Source of the DNA: Candidatus Harrisonbacteria bacterium RIFCSPLOWO2_01_FULL_44_18
GTDB lineage: Bacteria > Patescibacteriota > Minisyncoccia > UBA6257 > WO2-44-18
Direction of reading: 5' to 3'
Length of the DNA: 54,459 nt
NCBI GenBank assembly: GCA_001817915.1
Contig: MHJJ01000008.1
Span: 1-54,459, forward strand
Position 1 is the stretch's first letter. The number at the start of each line of letters is the position of its first letter. Both the position numbers and the translations under genes were made by a program. Positions 34,244 through 43,991 of the stretch are shown piece after piece. The notes under the pieces are model-generated. The model did no database searches. It saw nothing but the letters and a program-made list of their open reading frames with translations, and was not told the origin of the DNA.

Positions 34244-35518
34244 TTATTGCAACAATAGATCGCCGACTTTATAAATATCGCCGGCGCCCATGGTGATGAT
34301 TACGTTATCGCCTTTTGCTTCTCTTGTCAAAAAAGCGGCGATTTTTTTGAAGCTATCAAGATAAATTACGTTTTTGCGACAACCGGCAAGCCGCTCGGCA
34401 AGCAATTCTGAACTTATATTGCCCGGGTCTTTTTCACGCGCGGCGTAGATATCGGCCAAAACCACTATATCGGCGTCTTTAAAGCTTTTCGCGAAATCAT
34501 CTAAAAGAAATTTCGTTCGGCTGAAAAGATGCGGCTGAAAAACGCAAAATAACTTCTTTTTGCCAAAATATTCCCTAGCCGCTGACAGCGTGGCTTTTAT
34601 TTCCGTCGGGTGATGTCCGTAATCATCATAAACCGCCGCTCCGGTCTTAGTTTCGCCTCTATATTCAAAACGCCTCCAGACGCCGGCGTAATTTTCTAAA
34701 GATTTCTTTGCTGTTCTGGCCGAAACTTTTAAGATTTTCGCCGCCGCGAAAGCCGCTTGCGCGTTATCTAAATTGTGCTCGCCGGGAATTTTAAGTTTAA
34801 AATCGCGCGGCGCTTTGGCGTAATCAATTATTTTTGCTTTGACGCTTTTTATCGCCGCGGATATGTGCTTGCCTTTTGGATTGCAAATTAAATAATCATT
34901 CGGCTCAAGTTTTCGCGCGAATTCGCTGAAACCTTTTATCACGCCGTTGATAGTGCCGTAATAATCCAAGTGGTCATTATCAATGTTAGTAATAATGATA
35001 ACTCTCGGATTGATATTCAAAAATGAACGCTTATATTCGCACGCCTCAACAACTAAATAATCACTTTTGCCGGCCACGAAATTGGACTTAACGTCTTTAA
35101 GCAGACTTCCGACGATGATGCTGGGCGACAGACCGGCATCCGTTAAAATTTTGCCGATCATGGCAGTGGTGGTAGTTTTGCCGTGCGCTCCGGAAACAGC
35201 GATAGTATATTTATCCCGCGAAATAATGCCTAGCATTTCTGGATAGGAAAAAATTGGGATTTTAAGCCGCCGGGCCTCTAAAAGCTCTGGATTATTTTTT
35301 GGCGCGGCCGGAGTATAAACCGCCAAATCAGCCCCGCGCGCATTTTTAGCCGCGTGGCCGATTTTGATTTTGGCGCCAAGTTTCGCCAGCGCGTCGGTAA
35401 TTTCAGACCGCGCCACATCCGAACCGCTCACCTCCTTTCCTTCTTGAAGCATCATTCTCGCGATCGCCGAAACCCCGATGCCGCCAATGCCGATGAAATG
35501 TACCTTGCTCATACGCAC
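34244..35518 (-). CDS. murC: UDP-N-acetylmuramate-L-alanine ligase
   Basis: VHFIGIGGIGVSAIARM; VSGAHGKTTTTAMIG; VYDDYGHHPTEIKATL; CVFQPHLFSRTKFL. Confidence 0.95.
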   Translation of the reverse strand: MRMSKVHFIGIGGIGVSAIARMMLQEGKEVSGSDVARSEITDALAKLGAKIKIGHAAKNARGADLAVYTPAAPKNNPELLEARRLKIPIFSYPEMLGIISRDKYTIAVSGAHGKTTTTAMIGKILTDAGLSPSIIVGSLLKDVKSNFVAGKSDYLVVEACEYKRSFLNINPRVIIITNIDNDHLDYYGTINGVIKGFSEFARKLEPNDYLICNPKGKHISAAIKSVKAKIIDYAKAPRDFKLKIPGEHNLDNAQAAFAAAKILKVSARTAKKSLENYAGVWRRFEYRGETKTGAAVYDDYGHHPTEIKATLSAAREYFGKKKLFCVFQPHLFSRTKFLLDDFAKSFKDADIVVLADIYAAREKDPGNISSELLAERLAGCRKNVIYLDSFKKIAAFLTREAKGDNVIITMGAGDIYKVGDLLLQ

Positions 35519-35540
35519 AAAATATCATATAATTTGCCGT

Positions 35541-36128
35541 ATGTTAACCTATAATGATCTTCGCAGAGGAACTGTCTTTTTGCTTGACGGAGAGCCGTAC
35601 GAAGTTTTGGAATATGAATTCTTGCGGATGCAGCAAAGAAAGCCGGTTGCTAAAACTAAAATCAAGAATCTGATTAACGGGAAAATTGTCGAACGAAATT
35701 TCCATCAAAACGAGACTTTCGAGGAAGCAGAGATGGTAAAACAACCGATTAAGTATCTTTATAATAATCGCGGCCAGTTTTGGTTTTCGGCGATAGAAAA
35801 TCCGGCTGATAGATTTTCTTTAACCGAGGAAATCGTCGGTTCTTCGGGAAAATTTCTTAAACCCAATAGCGAAGTTGTCGCGATTAAATTCTCCGCCCGA
35901 GACGAAGAAAAAATTATCGGCGTTCAAACGCCCATAAAAGCAGATTTAAAAATCAAAGAAGCTCCGCCCGGAGAACGCGGAGATACCGCGACCGGCGGCC
36001 GCAAAGCCGCCACTTTAGAAACCGGCGCCATAATTCAAGTCCCTCTTTTTGTAAACACGGGCGATGTTGTCCGTGTTAATACGGAAACCGGCGAATACGT
36101 TGAAAGGATTGAAAAAGCCAAAACATAA
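35541..36128 (+). CDS. efp: Elongation factor P
   Basis: LTYNDLRRGTVFLLDGEPYEVLEYEFLRMQQRKPVAKTKIKNLINGK; IIQVPLFVNTGDVVRVNTETGEYVER. Confidence 0.88.
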   Translation: MLTYNDLRRGTVFLLDGEPYEVLEYEFLRMQQRKPVAKTKIKNLINGKIVERNFHQNETFEEAEMVKQPIKYLYNNRGQFWFSAIENPADRFSLTEEIVGSSGKFLKPNSEVVAIKFSARDEEKIIGVQTPIKADLKIKEAPPGERGDTATGGRKAATLETGAIIQVPLFVNTGDVVRVNTETGEYVERIEKAKT

Positions 36129-36132
36129 TTTA

Positions 36133-37821
36133 TCATTGTTCATCTTTATGCAATGCTTTATCTAATACTTGCCGCAGATCATCAATATTGATTTTCGGCT
36201 TTTCTTTCCTTGGGCCCAAAGGCCGGGATGTCCCTAGGCCTCCAGTGGCTAGGCCTTCGGCCGCCATCCCGGCTTTAGGCCTAGGGACCGGGATTTCGGT
36301 CGAGGACCCGGGGAGCGGCTCAAGTGGCTTGACCATTTGCGGCATCCCCTCTCTTCGGTCAGGCTCTCTTCGATCAACTTCCCTTCGGTCAACTCGCTGG
36401 TCACGATGATCAAATGACGGCCTATAGCCCGAGGGCTCGGCCCCGTAGGGCCTTTCCCGCCGACGCGCGAAAGACTGCGGCTGACCGCTCAAGGCCCTGG
36501 CCAGCGGCTGTTCGTCCCGCCTCATCGCTTTTTCTTCAAAATTTTCGCTACCCGACATCCACTCACGGGAGATTTTTTCTTCCACTTTCTGTCTTGACAT
36601 AGTGTAACGGCTGCGGCTATTCGCGATAATCGAATCTCTGAAAGACTGCGGCGGCAAAAGATTGGGCTCCAGAGTGGTGGCGGAAAAAGGCCTCGAGGCT
36701 ATGCCGTCAATCATTAATTTTATATAAATATCGTACTTCGTCAGATTTACCAAATCATTGGCGATAAAATCCGGCTCAAATTCTTTTTCTAAAAACTCGG
36801 CGTCTTCGGCGCCAACTCGGAAAAGCGCGATGCTCCCCACATTGCCGAACACCGCCGGCTTAACTTTTTCGCTTAATTGCTCGATGTACTGATTGGCCAA
36901 GATTAAACAAAGACGATATTTGCGCGCCTCGGACAAAATAGCGGCAAAAGAATCGGTGGCGAAATTCTGAAACTCATCAACATATAAATAAAAATCTTTC
37001 CGTTTCTCCTCCGGCACGTCAACCCGCGACATTGCCGCCTGTTGAAGTTTGGTAATAATCATCGCCCCTAAAAGCGCCGAGTTGTCCTCGCCGATTTTTC
37101 CCTTGGCAAGATTAACAATCAAAATTTTCCCCTCATCCATTATTTTCCTCATATTGATCAAGGAATTTGACTGACCCAATATATTTCTTATCAAAGGATT
37201 GGTGACAAATTGTCCGACTTTATTTTGAATGGCCGCCGTGGCTTCGGTTTCAAATTTCTGGCTGTAGCGGGAAAACTCGTTGACCCAAAAACTTTTCACT
37301 ACGGGATCTTTCAAATTATCAACAACTCTTTTGCGATAATCCTTATCAGCCAACATCCGCATAATGCCCAACAAAGTCGAACCCGGATATTCCAATAAAG
37401 CCAAAAGGGTGTTGTTCAAAATATACTCCATTCGAGCCGACCAAAGGTCAATCCAAATTTTCTTAAAAACGCCCATAATGCCCGAAGCGACCAAATGGCG
37501 GAACTCGGTTCCTACTTGCTCCAAAGGGTTGAAGGCAATCGGATGTTCGATGTCGTGAGGATTGAAATAAACAACGTCGTCAATCCGATTTTCCGGAATA
37601 AAATCCAAAATCTTGTCGGCAAATTCGCCGTGAGGATCAACAACCGCCACCCCTCTGCCGGCCAGAATATCGGCAATCACCATATTCTCCAACATAGTGG
37701 TTTTGCCCATTCCAGTCTTTCCGATAATATACATATGCCGCCGGCGGTCGTCGGCTTTAATGCCAAATTTAATCTGCTGATTCCTAAAATTAGTTTTCGC
37801 GAATATAATTACATCCCGCAT
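36133..37821 (-). CDS. VirB4/HerA-like type IV secretion ATPase (DUF87-type)
   Basis: YIIGKTGMGKTTMLENM; VAVVDPHGEFADKIL; FYLYVDEFQNFAT; ILANQYIEQL. Confidence 0.88.
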   Translation of the reverse strand: MRDVIIFAKTNFRNQQIKFGIKADDRRRHMYIIGKTGMGKTTMLENMVIADILAGRGVAVVDPHGEFADKILDFIPENRIDDVVYFNPHDIEHPIAFNPLEQVGTEFRHLVASGIMGVFKKIWIDLWSARMEYILNNTLLALLEYPGSTLLGIMRMLADKDYRKRVVDNLKDPVVKSFWVNEFSRYSQKFETEATAAIQNKVGQFVTNPLIRNILGQSNSLINMRKIMDEGKILIVNLAKGKIGEDNSALLGAMIITKLQQAAMSRVDVPEEKRKDFYLYVDEFQNFATDSFAAILSEARKYRLCLILANQYIEQLSEKVKPAVFGNVGSIALFRVGAEDAEFLEKEFEPDFIANDLVNLTKYDIYIKLMIDGIASRPFSATTLEPNLLPPQSFRDSIIANSRSRYTMSRQKVEEKISREWMSGSENFEEKAMRRDEQPLARALSGQPQSFARRRERPYGAEPSGYRPSFDHRDQRVDRREVDRREPDRREGMPQMVKPLEPLPGSSTEIPVPRPKAGMAAEGLATGGLGTSRPLGPRKEKPKINIDDLRQVLDKALHKDEQ

Positions 37822-37844
37822 AAAGTTAGGTTATAATTTATAAG

Positions 37845-39104
37845 TTATTCGATAGGCAATCCGGCCGGCGGTTCGCCTTTTTTACTTACTAAATGCCTAA
37901 GCATCGGGGCTTCAACGACAATCGAGGGGAAATGATAAAGCGTCGCCAGCTCCTGAACATTCAAAATTGACTTCCTCTTCGGCCACATCAATTTCTGATA
38001 AGAATCGTAAAGCCGGCGCTTGCGATACCAAAGCTTTCTTTTTTTAAAAAGTCCTCGGGCAATGGTAAAGGTGCTTGTATTTGGACGAAGACTGTTTAAG
38101 TTCTGGGTATTAAACTGATTGAATGTGCTCATCGTAGCGGCTACATTGGAGCGAGTAAAACTGTCACGCTTATCAATATATATGAATCTTATGTTCGTCT
38201 GAAACGCGAGCATGCCGATCTTTCTCTCAAGCCCCTCAATGATATCTTTCTCGCCCGGAGTCATTAAAAGCATTCGCGTTTGTTGTTCTTCTCTTTTCGC
38301 GTCCTCCGGCCAGACCGGATGTTCAATGGGCGCGATGACCAAATTCCGGAAAAATTGCCAAATTTTTTCTAAAAATCCGGGCGGCGAACCGGGCTTTTTA
38401 CGGCCGACCAAAGTATCGCGCAGGGCTTCGCCTTTTTTCTTCCAATCATCGCCGGTTGGCCGAATAAAAATTTGAATCCAAAGCGCTTCGTCGTCTTTTA
38501 ATTTGGACATTACTTCGGTAATGGCGGCAATAGGATCCAGCCGTTTTTCTTTTACGGACGCTTCAAAATATTCATAAGTGCGTATCGGATAAGCGTCATC
38601 TTTGGATAAATGATAATCAGTGCCCCAAATGTCATAAACTTCATTGGGCAAAGTTTTGGGCATCAAATTCCGGTAATCTTCGGCCAAATGAATTTCCGCG
38701 TTGGGATATTGAGCGTAAATCGCCGATTCAATCAAATTTCGATAAGAGTCCGGCGTGCGAATATAAAAATGCACGCTCCCCGCGTAGCCAACCAATTCAA
38801 ATGAAATAAAGTCTTCCTGCAAACGTCCTTCCCAATATTTTTGCCAAAATCTAAAACCGTAAGAATAAATGCCGTAGGCGGCCGCGAAGACCTGCTCCAT
38901 TGCCTTGGGGTCTTTTTCGATCATTGTCGGAATCTTTATTTCCAAAAGCAGCCATTTTTGCGAACGAAGATATCCTATATAAATATAGTACTGCCAAAAT
39001 TCCCAGAAAATAAAAATCAGCGCCAAGGGCAATAAAAACCACCAGCTTATTGATAAGATGCCTAGAATTTGATTAAAAATACCCCCTAGTATCTCGGTAA
39101 TCAT
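37845..39104 (-). CDS. Membrane-anchored conserved protein, partner of the VirB4-like ATPase
   Basis: N-terminal TM; position immediately upstream of the ATPase. Confidence 0.5.
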   Translation of the reverse strand: MITEILGGIFNQILGILSISWWFLLPLALIFIFWEFWQYYIYIGYLRSQKWLLLEIKIPTMIEKDPKAMEQVFAAAYGIYSYGFRFWQKYWEGRLQEDFISFELVGYAGSVHFYIRTPDSYRNLIESAIYAQYPNAEIHLAEDYRNLMPKTLPNEVYDIWGTDYHLSKDDAYPIRTYEYFEASVKEKRLDPIAAITEVMSKLKDDEALWIQIFIRPTGDDWKKKGEALRDTLVGRKKPGSPPGFLEKIWQFFRNLVIAPIEHPVWPEDAKREEQQTRMLLMTPGEKDIIEGLERKIGMLAFQTNIRFIYIDKRDSFTRSNVAATMSTFNQFNTQNLNSLRPNTSTFTIARGLFKKRKLWYRKRRLYDSYQKLMWPKRKSILNVQELATLYHFPSIVVEAPMLRHLVSKKGEPPAGLPIE

Positions 39105-39173
39105 AACTATTCGCGCTACCGATTAATTATATCAAAGATCGGCAAAGTAGTTAAAAGTTTATAACTTTAAGAA

Positions 39174-40169
39174 CTAGGCCTCTCTCACTGTGTATCTGCC
39201 GTCATCAAGGCGGGCGAAATACTTTTTATCGCGAAGATTAAACAAAAGCGTATTTTCTTTAAACGTCCTTTCGGCAGTAACCAGTTTAATCACTTCTTGA
39301 GATTTAAGCGGACCATGCTTTTTAAGAAAATGCCCCAGAACTTCTTTGGCCGTGCCCGGAAGCAAACCAAATTCCCGCAATCCATAAGTGCCTCGTCCAA
39401 CCAAAACAAAACGATCATCTTTGATTAATTCGTTATGAACGGTTTGGAAATGAGTGGCTACTCCTTTTCTTAATTGACCAATTTTGTTTGAAAGTTTAAC
39501 AAAGTGAAGCGGCCGATTTTCTTTTTTTAACACTAAATAGGCCCAATCGCGAGCGCCTCGCGGATTTACTTCGGAATCAGAATTTAATCCAAAATCCCCG
39601 TAAGCGTTGAATTTAAATTTTTTGGAAATTGCAACATAATTAAGTCCGGTCGGATCTTGCGGCGGACGATTGTTATTCTCCAGATTGACGGCTAATCTGT
39701 CCAGATACATCCGCGCCTTTCTGCGGTCTGATTCATTAAGATACCAGTGGGCGTAAAAATTTCTCTCGGCCGGCGAATACTTGGCCGCGCCGGTAACTTC
39801 CAGCACGAAGCGAGCTTGACGCGAAACCGCGTCCGAAGAGCCGGCGTCAACCAAAACAGGCTGAAGTTTGTTTACAAGATCATCATCCCTCATTAAGCCG
39901 CCGACGGATTTCAACCGGTCAGTTACTAATCGGCCGAATTGCTGAACATCATTTCCGGCAAGATTCTTTTTGATCCCCTTAAGGGCCAATGCCTCGATTT
40001 GCCTGATCCGCTCTCGGGTAACGCCAAAATCCTCGCCAACCTCGGCTAAGGTGACTTCGGCCTTATTATTTAAGCCATAACGCCTTTCCAGTACCTCCTT
40101 TTGATTTGAGGGTAAACCGGCCAAAACGCCACCGACTATTTTATTAAGATTATAATTGTTGTTTTTCAT
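39174..40169 (-). CDS. Sigma-70 region-4-like HTH plus HARE-HTH-like protein
   Basis: VLERRYGLNNKAEVTLAEVGEDFGVTRERIRQIEALALKGI; RPLHFVKLSNKIG...VHNELIKDDRFVLVGRGTYGLREFG. Confidence 0.78.
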   Translation of the reverse strand: MKNNNYNLNKIVGGVLAGLPSNQKEVLERRYGLNNKAEVTLAEVGEDFGVTRERIRQIEALALKGIKKNLAGNDVQQFGRLVTDRLKSVGGLMRDDDLVNKLQPVLVDAGSSDAVSRQARFVLEVTGAAKYSPAERNFYAHWYLNESDRRKARMYLDRLAVNLENNNRPPQDPTGLNYVAISKKFKFNAYGDFGLNSDSEVNPRGARDWAYLVLKKENRPLHFVKLSNKIGQLRKGVATHFQTVHNELIKDDRFVLVGRGTYGLREFGLLPGTAKEVLGHFLKKHGPLKSQEVIKLVTAERTFKENTLLFNLRDKKYFARLDDGRYTVREA

Positions 40170-40187
40170 GCCAAGTACATTCTAGCA

Positions 40188-41075
40188 TTATCTCCTCCAT
40201 AATGTCAATAAGGGGCTGGCAACGAATATGGAAGAGTAGGTTCCCACGATTGTCCCCGTCAAAATCATCAAAATGAAATAAGAAAGCGCAGTCGGGCCAA
40301 AAAAGTAAAGCGCGACCAATACAAAAATCAAAGTCAGCGAAGTATTGACGGAACGAGCTATGGTTTCATTGACTCCCTGATTGACCAACGTATTAAAATC
40401 CGATTTAGCGGCGCTCGCCAATTTAAGCTTCTCCCTTATCCGATCAAAAACCACGATTGTGTCATGCACCGAAAAACCGATAATCACTAAAAGCGCGACG
40501 ATAAAATTAGTGTCCACTTCCGCGCCTCGGAACCAACCCAAAAAAGCGTAAAGGCCAACAGGAATAACGGCGTCATGAAACAATGTTACTAAAGTAATTA
40601 TTCCGTATTTCCAAGACTTAACCGGATAGGAAACTTTTCGAAAAGCAAAAGCTACGTAAGCCGATATGCCCGTCAAGACCAAGATAAAAGCCCAAATAGC
40701 GCGGCGCCGTAGCTCATTGCCGATTGATGATCCGATGCTTTCAAATCTTAATTCTTCAATCTGCCCTAATTCCTGTTTTAAAACGTCAAGATATTTCTGG
40801 TGGTCTTGTTCGCTAATTTCCTTAACGCGGATCAAAAAACTATTGCTGCTGGTTTCTCTAGTAACGATCGGATCCGTCGCGCCGACTTTGGTTTGGAGAA
40901 TTCCTTTGAGTTCCTGATTATCAATTTCCTTCTCGACGATCTTGATTTGCCAAAGAGTTCCTCCCGCTAAATCAATCCCCTGCTTCAAACCAAAAACCGC
41001 GATGCTGACGATGCTCGCCAAAACTAAAACGCCCGAGAAAGTTAGAAAAATATATTTGTATTTGATAATATCCAT
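40188..41075 (-). CDS. secF: Protein translocase SecF
   Basis: GIDLAGGTLWQIK; VIIGFSVHDTIVVFDRIREKL. Confidence 0.94.
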   Translation of the reverse strand: MDIIKYKYIFLTFSGVLVLASIVSIAVFGLKQGIDLAGGTLWQIKIVEKEIDNQELKGILQTKVGATDPIVTRETSSNSFLIRVKEISEQDHQKYLDVLKQELGQIEELRFESIGSSIGNELRRRAIWAFILVLTGISAYVAFAFRKVSYPVKSWKYGIITLVTLFHDAVIPVGLYAFLGWFRGAEVDTNFIVALLVIIGFSVHDTIVVFDRIREKLKLASAAKSDFNTLVNQGVNETIARSVNTSLTLIFVLVALYFFGPTALSYFILMILTGTIVGTYSSIFVASPLLTLWRR

Positions 41076-41091
41076 ACGGACTTTATAAACT

Positions 41092-42318
41092 TTAACTTCG
41101 TGTAAATACCTTCAATAATGTCCTTGTAACTGTGATTGCCGAGAACATGCTCATTATTACGCCAATCAATAAAGCAAGGGCAAAACCCCGAACGAAACTG
41201 GAAGTAAAATAGTATAAAATTACCGAGGAAATAATCGTTGTAACATTGGAATCTCGGATTGAAGTCCAAGCTCGATGAAATCCTTCCTCAATAGCGGTTA
41301 ATTTTGGCAACCCCTTTCGCAGTTCTTCTTTGGTGCGCTCAAAAATCAAAATGTTCGCGTCAATTGCCATGCCGATTGACAAAATAAAGCCGGCGATGCC
41401 GGAAAGCGTCATGGTCATAGATACGCCCTTAAATACCGCTAGCGTCAAAACGACATAAATAAAAAGCGCCAACGCGGCAAAAATACCAAGACCCCGATAA
41501 TAACTTATCATAAAAATCATTATCAATAAGGTGCCAAAGACCCCGGCCCAAATCGCTTTTTTTAAGGAATTAACTCCCAAAGAAGCGCCTATGGTTTGCT
41601 GGCTGATCAAAGAAATTGGAGCGGGAAGGGCGCCGGCATTAAACCGTTCTACCAGCTGCCGGGCCTCCTTAACGCTAAACTGGCCGGTAATTTGGGCCTG
41701 ACCGCCGCTGATTTTTTCCTGAACAGTCGGCATTTCAATCAAGGTATTATCGAGAAAAATTGCCAGCGGCTTGCCTACATTTCGCTCCGTCACTTTTTCA
41801 AAAATTTCCGCGCCCTCTTTGTTGAATTCCAAACTCACTTGCGCGCGGCTGGTAATATTATCAAAGGCCAATTTGGCGGCCACGACATGGCGGCCGGTCA
41901 ATTCCGGCGGAAGAAATTTAGGATTTTCAGCATCGGTTGAATCTACTTCACTAAAAAATAAAAATGGCGTGGAACCGATTTCTTTGATAGCGGCGGAGAC
42001 GTCTTTAATGCCTGCCAGTTCAACAATCAAACGATTAGACTCCCCGCTTTTGGCCGTAATAACCTGCGGCTCGCTAACGCCGAAAAGATTGACTCGCCGC
42101 TCAATCACGTCGCGCAATCCGTTCATTACCGAATCTTGATCTCCGGCAGCTACATCTTTCATGTCCACTTCATATATCAAATGGGCGCCGCCTATTAAGT
42201 CCAAGCCCAAACGCCAGGGCAAAAATTTTGCCAAAAGGCCATTGGGATAAACAAACAAACCGGCGGCCGCGGCGAGAACAATGATTAAAAATATTAATGG
42301 AAGATTTCTTGAACGCAT
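41092..42318 (-). CDS. secD: Protein translocase SecD
   Basis: LGLDLIGGAHLIYEVD; AGFILSIGMAIDANILIFERTKEELRKG. Confidence 0.94.
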   Translation of the reverse strand: MRSRNLPLIFLIIVLAAAAGLFVYPNGLLAKFLPWRLGLDLIGGAHLIYEVDMKDVAAGDQDSVMNGLRDVIERRVNLFGVSEPQVITAKSGESNRLIVELAGIKDVSAAIKEIGSTPFLFFSEVDSTDAENPKFLPPELTGRHVVAAKLAFDNITSRAQVSLEFNKEGAEIFEKVTERNVGKPLAIFLDNTLIEMPTVQEKISGGQAQITGQFSVKEARQLVERFNAGALPAPISLISQQTIGASLGVNSLKKAIWAGVFGTLLIMIFMISYYRGLGIFAALALFIYVVLTLAVFKGVSMTMTLSGIAGFILSIGMAIDANILIFERTKEELRKGLPKLTAIEEGFHRAWTSIRDSNVTTIISSVILYYFTSSFVRGFALALLIGVIMSMFSAITVTRTLLKVFTRS

Positions 42319-42331
42319 TGGTTATCAGTTG

Positions 42332-42943
42332 TTAGTCGTTAGTTACTTGTAATACAACGACTTCTTCGGTTGGATGATTATTTTCATTGACGGCGACATT
42401 TTCGATTTTAGAAACAACATCCATTCCCTCAATCACTTTCCCGAAAACAGTATGCTTGCCGTCCAGCCAGGGAGTGGCCTCTGCCGTAACAATAAAAAAC
42501 TGGCTACCGTTGGTGTTGGGCCCGGCGTTTGCCATAGCCAAAACTCCTTTTACTAATTGATGCTGGTTAATTTCATCTTCAAAAGCATAGCCCGGACCGC
42601 CGCGGCCGTCATCAGACCAATCATCGTCCTTGCTGTTCGGGTCGCCGCCCTGAATCATAAAATCTTTCATTACGCGGTGAAATTTAGTGCCGCTATAAAA
42701 ACCGCTTTGGGCCAGCTTTATAAAATTTTCTACGGTCTTAGGCGCGTCGGCGTTAAAAAACTCTAGTTTTATGTCGCCGAAATTAGTTTTTAAAGTTGCT
42801 CTGGCATTGCCGGGGATTGCTTCGGCATCCCGCTCAGAAATTGATAATCCCGGCAAAATATATTTATTGTACAAAAAATAAAAACCGGCGAAGGCCGCGG
42901 CCACAATAATTATTGATATTATAAAATTTTTGACGTTGGTCAT
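42332..42943 (-). CDS. Cyclophilin-type peptidyl-prolyl isomerase
   Basis: [59 protein letters not shown]. Confidence 0.93.
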   Translation of the reverse strand: MTNVKNFIISIIIVAAAFAGFYFLYNKYILPGLSISERDAEAIPGNARATLKTNFGDIKLEFFNADAPKTVENFIKLAQSGFYSGTKFHRVMKDFMIQGGDPNSKDDDWSDDGRGGPGYAFEDEINQHQLVKGVLAMANAGPNTNGSQFFIVTAEATPWLDGKHTVFGKVIEGMDVVSKIENVAVNENNHPTEEVVVLQVTND

Positions 42944-43179
42944 TTTATCCCGTTAAACCATGAAACGCGAACAACAAATCAACTTTCTTGAATAATATAC
43001 CAATATAAATTTTACTGCAAGAAAAATAAAAGAAGCAACGCGCGCTTGGCGCGTTGCCCCATGACTACCATCTCCGATGTTTAGAGTTACACTGCCACGA
43101 GAGTGACGGCATCACCCATGATGCGGAGAGCGAATAAACAATTAATTCCTGTTATTTACCGGGGTTAAGTGTTCTTTTG

Positions 43180-43605
43180 TCAAGACAAAGTATTCTTTGC
43201 GGTATTTTTGTTTGCCTTTTCGATAAGTTCTTGGGCTGCCTTGGAATCTTTCTTGACTTTGATGGTCTTAACAGCTGATGTTGTCAAGATCGGTCTGACC
43301 TTCCTGCGCCGATGAAACTCAAGGTTCATGCCAATACCGATCCAGCCGAGCCTAATCATTGATCCGCCAAAAGTTGAGCCGTTGAGAATGCAGATCTCCG
43401 GCTTATCGATATGCGCGCCAGTGCTATTCACAGCAACTAAATGCTCCGCCTTATCAACCAACGCCAACCGATAGATACTTTTTTGGGTATAAACTTCTAT
43501 CAGTTGATCCGGCTCTACATCTTTAAGCCAAATCCCGCCATCCTTTTCAGACTGCTCAATTAGTTTGACAATCTGCGAGTCAAAATACCGTTCGAAACTA
43601 CCCAT
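43180..43605 (-). CDS. Hypothetical protein
   Basis: SD AAAGGAGGCGG before MGSFERYF. Confidence 0.6.
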   Translation of the reverse strand: MGSFERYFDSQIVKLIEQSEKDGGIWLKDVEPDQLIEVYTQKSIYRLALVDKAEHLVAVNSTGAHIDKPEICILNGSTFGGSMIRLGWIGIGMNLEFHRRRKVRPILTTSAVKTIKVKKDSKAAQELIEKANKNTAKNTLS

Positions 43606-43649
43606 ATAGCCGCCTCCTTTCATATAAGCTCTCGGTCGCGTTGCTGGCA

Positions 43650-43806
43650 GACATCCGATATCCCAAATATTATATTCTCGCCGCAGGCGATCCCGATGAA
43701 CATCGGGACGGATATCGGATGTCCTAATATTGAGACTTCCGATGTCCGATCGGCTTCCAGCCGATTGCCCTTCGGAAAATTATCAATATTGGGGACATCG
43801 GAAGTC
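43650..43806. repeat. Two tandem nested palindromes (43650-43723; 43734-43806)
   Basis: GACATCCGATATCC...CCCGATgaacATCGGG...GGATATCGGATGTC; GACTTCCGATGTCC...ATCGGCTtccAGCCGAT...GGACATCGGAAGTC. Confidence 0.9.
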
Positions 43807-43991
43807 AGACAGAGATTTATACGAAAGGAGGTGGCAGCCACCTCCTTTCAAGTTACTACCAAGTATAGTGTGTCAACATTTAACGAATTTTGCAACAACA
43901 ACAAACAAAAAAACCCGCATTTCTGCCGGCTGACGGATTTACCACTAAGCTATGACGATCTGGTTTGGCATAGCTACTCCGGCGGGAGTCG

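Noticed and set aside
43900-43985. tRNA gene (TAGCTTAGTGGTAAA D-arm-like sequence on the minus strand)
   Set aside because: No convincing anticodon or T arm; a CCGG..CCGG hairpin explains it about as well, so it was left as a possible tRNA-like fragment only.
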